A stretch of 64,000 nucleotides of DNA from Bradyrhizobium sp. CER78 (GCF_029846235.1 NZ_JARVWP010000020.1:1-64000), one strand, 5' to 3'. Counted from the stretch's first letter, positions 37,348 through 45,395 are shown. The notes: generated by a model not told the origin, from the sequence alone. Made by a program: numbers and translations.

Positions 37348-37385
37348 ATTGTCATTGCTTCGTCGCTCCGCTCCTCGCAATGACA
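37348..37385. repeat. Palindromic repeat, family G, short copy
   Basis: TCATTGTCATTGCTTCGTCG continues CTCCGCTCCTCGCAATGACA; the arms GTCATTGC and GCAATGAC match in inverse. Related to the element at 42890-42990. It lies between two convergent genes and may act as a bidirectional transcript end. Confidence 0.75.
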
Positions 37386-37395
37386 GGGCGGGGTC

Positions 37396-38976
37396 TTATT
37401 CCAGCATCTTTCTCAGCTCCGCCTTCGCGACCTTCTCCAGCGTCGACCGCGGCATCTCGTCGACGAAGCGGATCTCGCGCGGCACCTTGAAGTCGGCGAG
37501 CGCGGAGCGGCAGGCGGTCATGACCTTGTCGTGCAGGTCCGCCGGCAAGGCCGCGACGCCGGTTTGCGGGATGATGAAGACGACCGGCACCTCGTCCAGC
37601 ATCGGATGCTTCTTCGCGACCACGGCAGCCTCGCGCACGCCCGGCACCACCGCAATCACCTGCTCGATCTCGGAGGCGGCGACATTCTCGCCGCCGACCT
37701 TCAGCATGTCCTTGGAGCGGTCGCCGAACTTGATATAGCCGCGCTCCAGCATCGTGACGCGGTCGCCGGTGATGAAATAGCCGTGCTCGTCAAAACTCTC
37801 GCGCGTGGCTTTCTCGTTGTGCAGATATTCGGCGAACAGCGACAGGCCGGGAACGCCCTTGATCAGGAGATTGCCGGTCTCGCCGACGCCGGTCGGTGTG
37901 CCATCATCGTTGGTGATGCGGATTTCGTATTCCGGCGCGGCGCGGCCGATCGACATCGGGGGGTTGGGCTGGTCGACCTCGCCGATGATGCCGTGAGTGA
38001 TGGTCTCGGTCATGCCCCACCAACCGATGATCTTGATGCCGAATACGGCGAAGGCCGGCGGCTCGTTCACGGCAGTGCCCCAGAGCCGGAACTTGTGGTG
38101 CTTCGGCACTTCGTGCTCCAGCAGCGCCTTCATGCAGAACGGGATCGTCGAGGTCCAGGTCGAGCCGTGCTCGATCGCCACCGGCCAGAACCGGCTCGCC
38201 GAGAAGCGCGGCTGGATCACGCAGGTGCCGCCGACCCACAGGATCGCCAGCATCGAATAGGCCAGCGCGTTGGTGTGGAACAGCGGCAGATAGGTCTGGT
38301 GCACGTCGCTCGCGTGCAGATCCTGATGCGCGGCGTTGATCTTGGCGCCCCACAGCGCGTTGGCATGCGTCCACAGCACCGCCTTCGGCCGCGACGTGGT
38401 GCCGGAAGTGTACTGCACGCTGCACGGTGCGAGCGGATCGATCGGGCGCTGCGGCCGGTCGGCGCTGTCGGCGAACAGCGCGTCAAAGCTGTCGCCGCGC
38501 GCGGGCGCTTGCGCCGGCGCCTGACCGGCGTCGTGCGAGGTCACGGCGATCCAGCGCAGCCCCTTGCAGTTGGCCGCGATTAGTTCGGCATAGGCCGGCT
38601 GGGTGATCGCGGCGACTGCGCCGCAATGGCCGACGAAATACTCGATCTCGGCGGCAGCCGAGCGGGTGTTGGTGGTGACCGCAATGGCGCCGAGCTCGAC
38701 GCAGGCGAACCACGACATGATCGCCTCGACGCAATTGTCGAGATGGATCAGGACATAGTCGCCTTGCTTGATGCCGCGTTTGGCGAGGCCCGCAGCGAGC
38801 GCGCCGACCCGCTCATGGAATTCGCCGTAGCTCCAGCGCCGCGCCGGCGCATCGAACGGCGCCCAGATCAGGAACGGATGATCGCGGCGCACCTCGGCGC
38901 GCATCCTGAGCAGCCATGGCACGTCGAGTCCCGCGAACGGTCCCACGATGCCCGGCACTGCATTTGAACTGGTCAT
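37396..38976 (-). CDS. Acyl-CoA synthetase (AMP-binding family)
   Basis: 526 residues; GGGAGGACAT precedes the ATG. This adenylate-forming enzyme activates a carboxylic acid with ATP and couples it to CoA. The P-loop VQYTSGTTSRPKAV (about 172-185), WWGMTETITHG, the hinge segment YFITGDRVTMLERGYIKFGDRSKDMLKVGGENV and the catalytic C-terminal lysine in PRSTLEKVAK are all evident. The substrate cannot be deduced, although similarity to crotonobetaine/carnitine- and long-chain-type ligases is visible. It faces the P450 gene. Confidence 0.93.
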   Translation of the reverse strand: MTSSNAVPGIVGPFAGLDVPWLLRMRAEVRRDHPFLIWAPFDAPARRWSYGEFHERVGALAAGLAKRGIKQGDYVLIHLDNCVEAIMSWFACVELGAIAVTTNTRSAAAEIEYFVGHCGAVAAITQPAYAELIAANCKGLRWIAVTSHDAGQAPAQAPARGDSFDALFADSADRPQRPIDPLAPCSVQYTSGTTSRPKAVLWTHANALWGAKINAAHQDLHASDVHQTYLPLFHTNALAYSMLAILWVGGTCVIQPRFSASRFWPVAIEHGSTWTSTIPFCMKALLEHEVPKHHKFRLWGTAVNEPPAFAVFGIKIIGWWGMTETITHGIIGEVDQPNPPMSIGRAAPEYEIRITNDDGTPTGVGETGNLLIKGVPGLSLFAEYLHNEKATRESFDEHGYFITGDRVTMLERGYIKFGDRSKDMLKVGGENVAASEIEQVIAVVPGVREAAVVAKKHPMLDEVPVVFIIPQTGVAALPADLHDKVMTACRSALADFKVPREIRFVDEMPRSTLEKVAKAELRKMLE

Positions 38977-39166
38977 ATGTCCTCCCGCAGCCTTGGCGGC
39001 CGCCCTTGATCTTGGTTGGCAACAGTTCTGCCATCGGCATGCACCGAGAGCAAATCAGGATTTGCAGAGCAATGTTGCGCTAAAGCGATCCGTTCCGCTG
39101 CGCGGAAAGGGTGGATCTATTCTCGGCACCGATGATCGGGCGCGCTTCGCAGCCTCGCGATGAAAG

Positions 39167-39586
39167 CTACTTAGCGCCATCCTCGTACGACGAGATCTCG
39201 ATCAGGCTGCCGTCGGGGTCGCGGCAATAGACCGAGCGCAGCGTGCCGCGCGCGCCCTGCTTGGCCACCGGGCCTTCCTCGATCTTCACGCCGTTGGCCT
39301 TCAGATGCGCGACCACCTGCTCGGGCGTGCTCGAGGTGAGGAAGCAGAGATCGTCGCTGCCGGCTGCTTCATGATCGGCGGTGAACCATTCCACCTTGTC
39401 GGCATCGCGCGGCCGCACGTTGATCTTCTGATTGCCGAACACCAGCGAGGTGCGCGGCGTCTTGCCCTTGCCGGGGTCGAACACCTTCACCTCCATGCCG
39501 AGGATCCTGCTGTACCAGGCAACCGAGCGCACGACATCGGTGACGTTGATCACGATATGGTCGAGCCCATTCACCTTGACGGACAT
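39167..39586 (-). CDS. VOC family protein (glyoxalase/bleomycin-resistance fold)
   Basis: 139 residues with GAGG before the ATG. The paired beta-alpha-beta-beta-beta modules of the vicinal oxygen chelate fold are visible: GLDHIVINVTDVVRSVAWYSRILGM in the first half, and EAAGSDDLCFLTS then YCRDPDGSLIEISSY in the second. Metal-ligand candidates are His10 in the first module, His71-equivalent positions in the middle and Glu near SLIEIS. Members include glyoxalases, extradiol dioxygenases and resistance proteins. No substrate is assigned. Confidence 0.9.
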   Translation of the reverse strand: MSVKVNGLDHIVINVTDVVRSVAWYSRILGMEVKVFDPGKGKTPRTSLVFGNQKINVRPRDADKVEWFTADHEAAGSDDLCFLTSSTPEQVVAHLKANGVKIEEGPVAKQGARGTLRSVYCRDPDGSLIEISSYEDGAK

Positions 39587-39775
39587 GATCGATCCTCTTT
39601 GGTCAAAAGCGCTTCGAGCGAAACCAAAACTCAGCGTTGCAGCTTAGTCTTTCGTCGCGGTCGGTGTCGCACGTGTCGCACTGGTCGCATCTGACATTGT
39701 TTGTTAAAACCGCGCCGCACGCAACGCAACAGAAACGGGCAGGGCACCAAACCCTGCTGGATCGGGAGAGACTTC

Positions 39776-40747
39776 ATGTTTTCACGCCGCACTGCGCTGG
39801 GCCTGATCGGGTCGGGAATTTCGACATTCGCGATCGGCCGCGCATCCGCAGCCGACTATCCGGCGCGGCCGGTGCGCTGGATCGTGGGTTATCCGCCGGG
39901 CGGCGCCACCGACATCATTGCGCGCCTGACCGGGCAGCGGCTGTCGGAGAAGCTCGGGCAGCAATTCGTGATCGAGAACAAGCCGGGCGCCGGCAACAAT
40001 ATCGGCACCGAGGCTGCGATCAACGCCGAGCCGGACGGCTACACCGTGCTGCTGGTCAATCCGGCGAACTACATCAACGCCTCGCTGTACGCCAATTTGA
40101 AGTTCAACTTCGTGCGCGACGTGGCGCCGGTTGCGTCCTTCAACCGAGTCCCGAACGTGATGACCGTCAACAAGGACGTGCCGGCGAAGAGCGTCGCCGA
40201 GTTCATCGAATATGTGAAGGCCAATCCCGGCAAGGTGAACATGGCCTCTTCCGGCAACGGCACCTCCGTCCATCTCTCCGGCGAGATGTTCATGTCGATG
40301 ACCGGCTGCAAGATGCAGCATGTGCCGTATCGCGGCGCCGCGCCCGCGATCACCGACATGCTCGGCGGCCAGGTGCAGGTGATCTTCGACAACATGCCCT
40401 CGATCATCCAGCACATCCGCTCCGGTTCGCTGCGCGCGCTCGGCGTGACGACGACGGATCGCTCCTCGCAATTGCCTGACGTGCCGGCGATCGCCGAGAC
40501 CGTGAAGGGCTATGAGGCGAGCGCGCTGTTTGGCATGGGCGCGCCGAAGAACACGCCGAAGGAGCTGATCGCCAAGCTCAATACCGAGATCAACGCGGTT
40601 CTCGCCGAACCCGACATGCGCAAGCGCCTGGTCGAACTCGGCGGCGACTCCTTGATCCAGACCCCGGAGGCCTTCGGCAACGACATCAAGGCCGAGACCG
40701 ACAAGTGGAAGAAGGTGGTCGAGTTCGCGGGCCTCAAGGTCGAGTAG
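39776..40747 (+). CDS. Bug/TctC-type periplasmic solute-binding protein
   Basis: 323 residues from the ATG at 39776, after GGGAGAGACTTC. A Tat-like signal FSRRTALGLIGSGISTF ends near AIGRASA, so the mature protein is periplasmic. The family markers YPARPVRWIVGYPPGGATDIIAR, NKPGAGNNIGTEAA, SSGNGTSVHLSGEMF and VPYRGAAPAITDMLGGQVQ are all present. These proteins bind carboxylates for tripartite tricarboxylate transporters; here no TctA or TctB membrane genes follow, so it is an orphan receptor, as is common for this large family. Confidence 0.94.
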   Translation: MFSRRTALGLIGSGISTFAIGRASAADYPARPVRWIVGYPPGGATDIIARLTGQRLSEKLGQQFVIENKPGAGNNIGTEAAINAEPDGYTVLLVNPANYINASLYANLKFNFVRDVAPVASFNRVPNVMTVNKDVPAKSVAEFIEYVKANPGKVNMASSGNGTSVHLSGEMFMSMTGCKMQHVPYRGAAPAITDMLGGQVQVIFDNMPSIIQHIRSGSLRALGVTTTDRSSQLPDVPAIAETVKGYEASALFGMGAPKNTPKELIAKLNTEINAVLAEPDMRKRLVELGGDSLIQTPEAFGNDIKAETDKWKKVVEFAGLKVE

Positions 40748-40771
40748 ACCTCGGACGTTCAGCGTTGCTGA

Positions 40772-40800
40772 ACCGCGCGGACAGCTCTGATCCGCGCGGT
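40772..40800 (+). terminator. Hairpin after the solute-binding protein gene
   Basis: A perfect 10-bp stem (ACCGCGCGGA with TCCGCGCGGT) and nine-base loop 24 bases past the stop codon. No T-run follows, so the terminator call is tentative. Confidence 0.5.
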
Positions 40801-40910
40801 GATGCCTATCCCGCGCGGCACATCGCGGGGCCTTGACGCGGAATAAAATGACCTTCAGGAACCCTAGCCGAGATGCCGCGCTTTAACTGCGGCATCTGAG
40901 GAGGCGGATC

Positions 40911-41198
40911 ATGCGCACGTCGCAAATGACAATGCTTGTCTTGGGAGCGATGACGCTTGCCGGAGTGGCGAGCATCACGCCGGCTTCCGCCGATCCTTTT
41001 GACTATCCGTGGTGTGCGCAGGGGCCGAGCCTGGGCTATCCCGGCGAATGCGCCTACCGAACCTACGAGCAGTGCCTCGCGAGCGTATCGGGGCGCTTTC
41101 TCGCTTGCGGAGAGAATCCGCGCTTTCTGTTCAGCGAGCCCCCGCCGCCGTCGCCGCGCCGCCATCAGCGCCGGCACCGGACGGTCTACCCCGACTAG
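40911..41198 (+). CDS. DUF3551 small secreted protein
   Basis: 95 residues; GAGGAGGCGGATC precedes the ATG. A signal peptide ends at TPASA. The mature part carries the DUF3551 cysteine pattern: PWCAQG, GECAYRTYEQCLASVSG, then FLACGENPRF. The tail is rich in Pro, Arg and His (PPPPSPRRHQRRHRTVYPD). The family is abundant in Bradyrhizobium and relatives and has no established function. This is one of the clues to the organism. Confidence 0.9.
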   Translation: MRTSQMTMLVLGAMTLAGVASITPASADPFDYPWCAQGPSLGYPGECAYRTYEQCLASVSGRFLACGENPRFLFSEPPPPSPRRHQRRHRTVYPD

Positions 41199-41296
41199 CA
41201 AACTTCCGGACCGGCGCCGCGCAAGGCGGCTCTGCGACGTCCCCGACGTTCGTCGTGACGGTGCGCCCGTCGTCGCGCGATCGTGAAGACGCGCGC

Positions 41297-41343
41297 TTGA
41301 CGCCGCGCCGTTTGCCCTTATACTAAACCACATGGTTAAGTAT
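41297..41343 (+). promoter_or_regulatory. Promoter and palindromic operator overlapping the arsR-type start codon
   Basis: TTGACG at 41297-41302, a 16-base spacer and TATACT at 41319-41324 make a good -35/-10 pair, placing transcription start at or next to the ATG (41332). A 24-bp near-perfect palindrome covers 41320-41343: left arm ATACTAAACCA, centre CA, right arm TGGTTAAGTAT, with 10 of 11 pairs complementary. No ribosome site precedes the ATG, so the message may be leaderless. Confidence 0.65.
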
Positions 41344-41787
41344 CAGGACGAAACGCTGGACCGCACCTTTGCGGCGCTTTCCGATCCCACCCGCCGCGCG
41401 CTGCTGGCGCGGCTCGGCGAGCAGGAAAGCTTGTCGGTGAGCGAGCTGGCGCAGCCATTCGCGATGTCGTTGCCGGCGATCATGAAGCATCTCGACGTGC
41501 TCACGGACGCCGGCCTGGTCGCGCGCGAGAAAACCGGCCGCACGGTGGCGTGCCGGCTCACCGCGAGGCCGATGGAGCAGGCGATGAACTGGCTCAATCG
41601 CTATGCGCAATTCTGGTCCGACAATCTCGACCGCCTTGCCGCTTTTGTGGAGGAAGACCCATGGCAAACAAGTCCGCAGTCGCCGCCGACGCCGGCCTTG
41701 CCGCGCGTCCAAGCCTCACCCTCACGCGGCGGCTCCGCGCCCGGCCGGAAAAAGTCTACGCCGCGTGGACCGAGCCGGAAAACCTAG
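41332..41787 (+). CDS. ArsR-family winged-helix repressor
   Basis: 151 residues. The winged helix is plain: DRTFAALSDPTRRALLARL, then the recognition segment SVSELAQPFAMSLPAIMKHLDVL and the wing REKTGRTVACRL. The C-terminal ~40 residues (from about 113) are a Pro/Ser/Arg-rich tail that overlaps the next gene by 127 bases in another frame. ArsR regulators paired with AHSA1 proteins are common and usually repress their own operon. A palindrome over its promoter and start codon fits autoregulation. It lacks the metal-binding cysteine box of true ArsR. Confidence 0.9.
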   Translation: MVKYQDETLDRTFAALSDPTRRALLARLGEQESLSVSELAQPFAMSLPAIMKHLDVLTDAGLVAREKTGRTVACRLTARPMEQAMNWLNRYAQFWSDNLDRLAAFVEEDPWQTSPQSPPTPALPRVQASPSRGGSAPGRKKSTPRGPSRKT

Positions 41788-42134
41788 TGCAGTGGTTCGG
41801 TCCGGGTCAGGTCAAGCCCGGCACGACGCAGGCCGAGCTCGATGTCCGCGTCGGCGGCCGCTACCGGATCAAGTTCACCGGCAGCAACGGTGAATATCAC
41901 GAGGTCGGCGGCGTCTATCGTGAGGTGGTGCCGAACGAGAGGCTGGTATTCAGCTGGGCTTGGCATTCGACGCCGGAGCGCGTCTCCGAGGTGACGGTGT
42001 CGATCAAGCCCGACGGCGGCGGCACGTTGCTCACCTTCCATCACGCGCAGTTCGTCGATGAGGCCGCGCGCGACAACCACCAGCGCGGCTGGACCGAATT
42101 CCTCGGCAATCTCCAACATTATGTCGACGCCTGA
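41661..42134 (+). CDS. SRPBCC / AHSA1 domain protein
   Basis: 157 residues from the ATG at 41661, which directly follows GGAGGAAGACCC; this places its first 127 bases inside the repressor gene. The domain is the START-like AHSA1 fold: LTLTRRLRARPEKVYAAWTEPENLVQWFGP, GGRYRIKFTGSNGEYHEVGGVYREV, LVFSWAWHS and the closing HQRGWTEFLGNLQHYV. Members bind hydrophobic ligands; none of this sub-group has a proven role that I know. It forms an operon with the ArsR repressor and DUF899. Confidence 0.92.
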   Translation: MANKSAVAADAGLAARPSLTLTRRLRARPEKVYAAWTEPENLVQWFGPGQVKPGTTQAELDVRVGGRYRIKFTGSNGEYHEVGGVYREVVPNERLVFSWAWHSTPERVSEVTVSIKPDGGGTLLTFHHAQFVDEAARDNHQRGWTEFLGNLQHYVDA

Positions 42135-42152
42135 AGCGCAAGGGAGCATCGC

Positions 42153-42890
42153 ATGTCTCAGCACAAGATCGTTTCGCGCGAAGAATGGACCGCAGCCCGC
42201 AAGGCGCTGATGGTCGGCGAGAAGCAACTCACTCAGGCCCGCGAAGCGCTGAGCCGGCAGCGCCGCGAACTGCCGTGGGTGAAGGTCGACAAGGACTATG
42301 TGTTCGACGGGCCCGGCGGCAAGGTGACGCTCGGCGATCTTTTCAAGGGCCGGCCGCAGCTCGTGGTGCAGCACGTGATGTTCGCGCCGGAGTGGGACGC
42401 GGCGTGCAAGAGTTGCTCGTTTTGGGTCGACGGCTTCGAGCGCATGGTTCCGCATCTGGCCGCGCGCGACACCACGATGGTCGCGATCTCGCGCGCACCG
42501 CTGGCCAAGCTTGAGGCCTTCAAGCAGCGAATGGGCTGGAGCTTCGACTGGGTCTCGTCGGGAGAGAATGACTTCAACTACGACTATGCGGTCTCGTTCA
42601 CCCCCGAGCAGATCGACGCCGGGAACGCGCAATACAATTATGGAACGACCCCGCTCTACGGGCCCGAATTGCCCGGCATCAGCGTGTTCTATCGCGATGA
42701 CGCCGGCACCGTGTTCCACACCTATTCCACATTCGCCCGCGGCCTCGACATGATGAATGCCGCCTATCAATACCTCGACCTGACGCCGCTCGGCCGCCAC
42801 GAGGAGGGCTTGCCCTATCCGATGGATTGGGTGCGGCTACGTGACCAATACCAACCGGCACCGGTTCAGGCACCCTGTTGCCACAGCTGA
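42153..42890 (+). CDS. DUF899 thioredoxin-like protein
   Basis: 245 residues, 18 bases after the AHSA1 gene with AAGGGAGCATCGC before the ATG. DUF899 proteins have a thioredoxin-like fold. Typical segments are REEWTAARKALMVGEKQLT, ELPWVKVDKDYVFDGP, VVQHVMFAPEWDAACKSCSFWVDGF with a Cys-x-x-Cys (ACKSC) pair, and GISVFYRDDAGTVFHTYSTFARG. Their task is unknown; a redox role is suggested by the fold. Grouping with ArsR, AHSA1 and DUF1428 is frequent in this bacterial group. Confidence 0.92.
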   Translation: MSQHKIVSREEWTAARKALMVGEKQLTQAREALSRQRRELPWVKVDKDYVFDGPGGKVTLGDLFKGRPQLVVQHVMFAPEWDAACKSCSFWVDGFERMVPHLAARDTTMVAISRAPLAKLEAFKQRMGWSFDWVSSGENDFNYDYAVSFTPEQIDAGNAQYNYGTTPLYGPELPGISVFYRDDAGTVFHTYSTFARGLDMMNAAYQYLDLTPLGRHEEGLPYPMDWVRLRDQYQPAPVQAPCCHS

Positions 42891-42990
42891 CGCGTAGCGC
42901 GTCGCATGTCGCGAGGAGCGTTAGCGACGAAGCAATCCACTTCTCAACGTCTGGAAAGACGGATTGCTTCGCTGACGCTCGCAATGACGG
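42890..42990. repeat. Palindromic repeat, family G, long copy
   Basis: GCGAGGAGCGTTAGCGACGA with AGCAATCC at the left, and GGATTGCTTCGCTGACGCTC with GCAATGACG at the right, form an imperfect inverted repeat. It lies between DUF899 and DUF1428. A shorter relative is at 37348-37385. Confidence 0.78.
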
Positions 42991-43015
42991 GAAACCAAGC
43001 AGCAGGAATCCTCCA

Positions 43016-43372
43016 ATGCCTTACGTCGATGGTTTCGTCGTCGCGGTCCCGAAGAAGAAACTCAAAGCCTATGCGAAGCTCTCGAAGATGGCCGGCAAGG
43101 TCTGGCGCGAACATGGTGCGCTGGATTATCGCGAGTGGGTTGCCGACGACGTCAAGCCGGGCAAGCTGACGTCGTTTCCGCAGAGCGTGAAGCTGAAGGC
43201 CGGCGAAACCGTCGTGTTCGCCTGGATCATCTACAAGTCGCGCGCCCAGCGCGACAGGATCAACGCCAAGGTGATGGCGGATCCGCGCTTTGCGTCGATG
43301 GATCCGAAGACTGCGCCGTTTGATCTCAAGCGCATGATCTATGGCGGCTTCACAAGCCTGGTGAAGGTCTGA
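43016..43372 (+). CDS. DUF1428 domain protein
   Basis: 118 residues from the ATG at 43016 (AGGAA upstream); the frame extends further up through the repeat. It is a small alpha/beta-barrel protein with MPYVDGFVVAVPKKKLKAY, HGALDYREWVADDV, ETVVFAWIIYKSRAQRDRIN and the ending FDLKRMIYGGF. The family is widespread and uncharacterised; a dimeric ferredoxin-like fold is usual. A 125-base gap with a repeat separates it from DUF899, so its place in that operon is uncertain. Confidence 0.9.
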   Translation: MPYVDGFVVAVPKKKLKAYAKLSKMAGKVWREHGALDYREWVADDVKPGKLTSFPQSVKLKAGETVVFAWIIYKSRAQRDRINAKVMADPRFASMDPKTAPFDLKRMIYGGFTSLVKV

Positions 43373-43448
43373 GGCGGCACGGTTTCGCCGCAATCCGCAG
43401 CAGTAACCGGCCGTTAAACATCAAGCTCGGCGGGCGGCGCGATGCGGC

Positions 43449-43490
43449 TTGCGTTTACTTGGTGATCCCGTATACTTTGCAATACAAAGT
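43449..43490 (+). promoter_or_regulatory. Promoter with inverted-repeat operator for the membrane/winged-helix pair
   Basis: TTGCGT (43449-43454), 16 bases, and TATACT (43471-43476) form a promoter. ACTTTG (43474-43479) and CAAAGT (43485-43490) form a perfect inverted repeat with a five-base spacer, lying over the -10 box and start point. The downstream winged-helix protein is the likely ligand-responsive binder. Confidence 0.55.
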
Positions 43491-43501
43491 GCGGGCAAAT
43501 C

Positions 43502-44119
43502 ATGCGCGACCTCGACAAGGCCTTGGCCGATATTCTCGCGATCCGCAGCCAGATTGCGGCGGGAACCGCATTCCGCGGCTACGGCCCGGCGACGGTCGCC
43601 GCCACCAGCGGCATCGCGCTCATCACCGCGCTTGCGCAATATCTCTGGCTCGACGATCCCACCGGTCATCCGATCGCCTTCCTTGCCGGCTGGGCCGCGG
43701 CCGCGCTGCTGTCGGCGGTGCTGATCTGGATCGAGATGCAGGCGCGCTCGCGGCGGCATCACTCCGGCCTCGCCGACGCGATGGTCCAGCAGGCGATCGA
43801 GCAGTTCGTTCCCGCCGTTATCGCCGGCGTGTTGCTCGCGGTCCTGCAATGGAAATTCGCGCCCGAGACGCTGTGGATGCTGCCCGGTCTGTGGCAGGTG
43901 CTGGTCAGCCTCGCCGTGTTTGCCTCGGTCCGCCTGCTGCCGCGCACGATCGCGCTCGGCGGCGCCTGGTATTTCCTGTCGGGCTTCACGGTGCTCTTGA
44001 TCGCAAGCCAGAGCCATGCGCTGTCGCCCTGGACCATGGGGCTGCCATTCGCGATCGGCCAGTTGCTGCTCGCAGCGCTGCTATATTTCGCTTCCGGAGG
44101 CCATGATGCCGAAGACTGA
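43502..44119 (+). CDS. Multi-pass membrane protein of unknown function
   Basis: 205 residues. After a short amphipathic N-terminal part (MRDLDKALADILAIRSQIAAG), about five hydrophobic spans can be seen: PATVAATSGIALITALAQY, AFLAGWAAAALLSAVLIWI, QFVPAVIAGVLLAVLQW, LPGLWQVLVSLAVFASV and YFLSGFTVLLIAS, with a last one near LPFAIGQLLLAALLYF. No function is known to me. Its 3' end overlaps the following winged-helix gene by 14 bases, and the pair shares one promoter, which suggests that the regulator and this protein form one sensing unit. Confidence 0.85.
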   Translation: MRDLDKALADILAIRSQIAAGTAFRGYGPATVAATSGIALITALAQYLWLDDPTGHPIAFLAGWAAAALLSAVLIWIEMQARSRRHHSGLADAMVQQAIEQFVPAVIAGVLLAVLQWKFAPETLWMLPGLWQVLVSLAVFASVRLLPRTIALGGAWYFLSGFTVLLIASQSHALSPWTMGLPFAIGQLLLAALLYFASGGHDAED

Positions 44120-44516
44120 CGTGACCACCGCGCCATTCGCCTATGATGGCCTCGACCGCGTCATCCACGAGAAGGCACGGCTCGGTCTATTGACCTCGCT
44201 GATGGCGCATCCGAAGGGGCTCGCCTTCGCCGACCTCAAGCAACTCTGCGGCCTGACCGACGGCAATCTCAGCCGGCATCTGCAGGTGCTGCAGGAGGCC
44301 GGCCTCGTCGACGTCATCAAGGGTTATGAAGGCAATCGCCCGCACACCACGTGCCGCCTGACCAAGAGCGGGCGCCGCCGTTTCCTCGATTATCTGGCCG
44401 TGCTCGAGCAGCTGGTCCGGGACGCGGCCAAGGCCGCCGGCACGGCCGACAAGGCTGAAAAGACCGCCGGCAAGGACGAAGGCGCATCTGCGCGCCTTGG
44501 TATCCAGCCGGTTTGA
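44106..44516 (+). CDS. Winged-helix transcriptional regulator (HTH_34 type)
   Basis: 136 residues from the second of two adjacent ATGs (44106), best placed behind CCGGAGG. The winged helix spans about 10-85: LDRVIHEKARLGLLTSLMAHP, LAFADLKQLCGLTDGNLSRHLQVLQEAGL and KGYEGNRPHTTCRLTKSGRRRF. The tail is rich in Ala, Lys and Glu. The domain resembles the MarR-like group often coupled to a membrane protein. It probably binds the ACTTTG/CAAAGT repeat in front of its own operon. Confidence 0.88.
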   Translation: MPKTDVTTAPFAYDGLDRVIHEKARLGLLTSLMAHPKGLAFADLKQLCGLTDGNLSRHLQVLQEAGLVDVIKGYEGNRPHTTCRLTKSGRRRFLDYLAVLEQLVRDAAKAAGTADKAEKTAGKDEGASARLGIQPV

Positions 44517-44546
44517 CCATCCCATTTTTTGCCCGGAGACTTTGTG

Positions 44547-45287
44547 ATGCAAAGCAACGTTGCGCTCAAGCCGGAAGCCGTCGCCCGGCTGCATGTCGGC
44601 ATCATCATGGATGGCAACGGCCGCTGGGCGACGCGGCGCGGCCTGTCGCGGTTGCGCGGACATGAGGCCGGCGTCGAGGCGATCCGCCGCATCGTCGAGG
44701 CCGCACCGGACCAGGGCGTCGGCACGCTGACGCTCTACGCATTCTCGAGCGACAACTGGCGCCGGCCGAAAGCCGAAGTCACGGCGCTGATGGCGCTGCT
44801 GCGGTTCTATCTCGCCAACGAGATCGCAGCCCTGGTGCGCAATGGCGTCCGCCTCACCGTGATCGGCCGCCGCGACCGGCTGCCCGACGGTATCGCAGCC
44901 GCGATCACCCGCGCCGAGGCTGAGACCTGTGACGGCACCACGCTGCATCTGCGCATCGCGATCGACTATTCGGCGCGCGACGCGATCCTGAACGCCGCGG
45001 CGCGCGCCGCCGGTACAGGCCAGCTGAGCCGCGAGAGCTTCGCCGATCTCATTACCGGGCAAGCCGGCTTGCGTGACGTCGATCTGATCATCCGCACCTC
45101 GGGCGAGAAGCGGCTGTCGGATTTTCTGCTCTGGGAGGGCGCCTATGCCGAGCTGCACTTCACCGAGCGGATGTGGCCCGAATTCGATGCCGATGATCTC
45201 GCCGACGCGCTCGCCTCGTTCCACCGCCGCGAGCGCCGCTTCGGCGGACTAACTGCGATCGCGCCGGCGCAGGTGCCGAACCTTTAG
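44547..45287 (+). CDS. Isoprenyl cis-transferase (UppS paralogue)
   Basis: 246 residues from the ATG at 44547, GGAG ten bases upstream; GTG 44544 is an alternative. Cis-prenyltransferases extend farnesyl diphosphate to long Z-polyprenols such as the peptidoglycan carrier. The catalytic region LHVGIIMDGNGRWATRRG has Asp22; RGHEAGVEAIRRI, LTLYAFSSDNWRRP and DLIIRTSGEKRLSDFLLWEGAYAELHFTERMWPEFD are conserved. Where housekeeping enzymes have NYGGRWDI this one reads DYSARDAI, which suggests a specialised paralogue. Position next to a winged-helix regulator and a radical SAM gene supports that. Confidence 0.87.
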   Translation: MQSNVALKPEAVARLHVGIIMDGNGRWATRRGLSRLRGHEAGVEAIRRIVEAAPDQGVGTLTLYAFSSDNWRRPKAEVTALMALLRFYLANEIAALVRNGVRLTVIGRRDRLPDGIAAAITRAEAETCDGTTLHLRIAIDYSARDAILNAAARAAGTGQLSRESFADLITGQAGLRDVDLIIRTSGEKRLSDFLLWEGAYAELHFTERMWPEFDADDLADALASFHRRERRFGGLTAIAPAQVPNL

Positions 45288-45395
45288 CACGAGGCACGCG
45301 TCGAGCTGTTCCAAAAGCCCGGCCGGGGGGCTGGGTTCTCTCTCACAAAATGCGGGGACGAACGATCACGCCAACCAAAGCGGGAGCGATCATCC

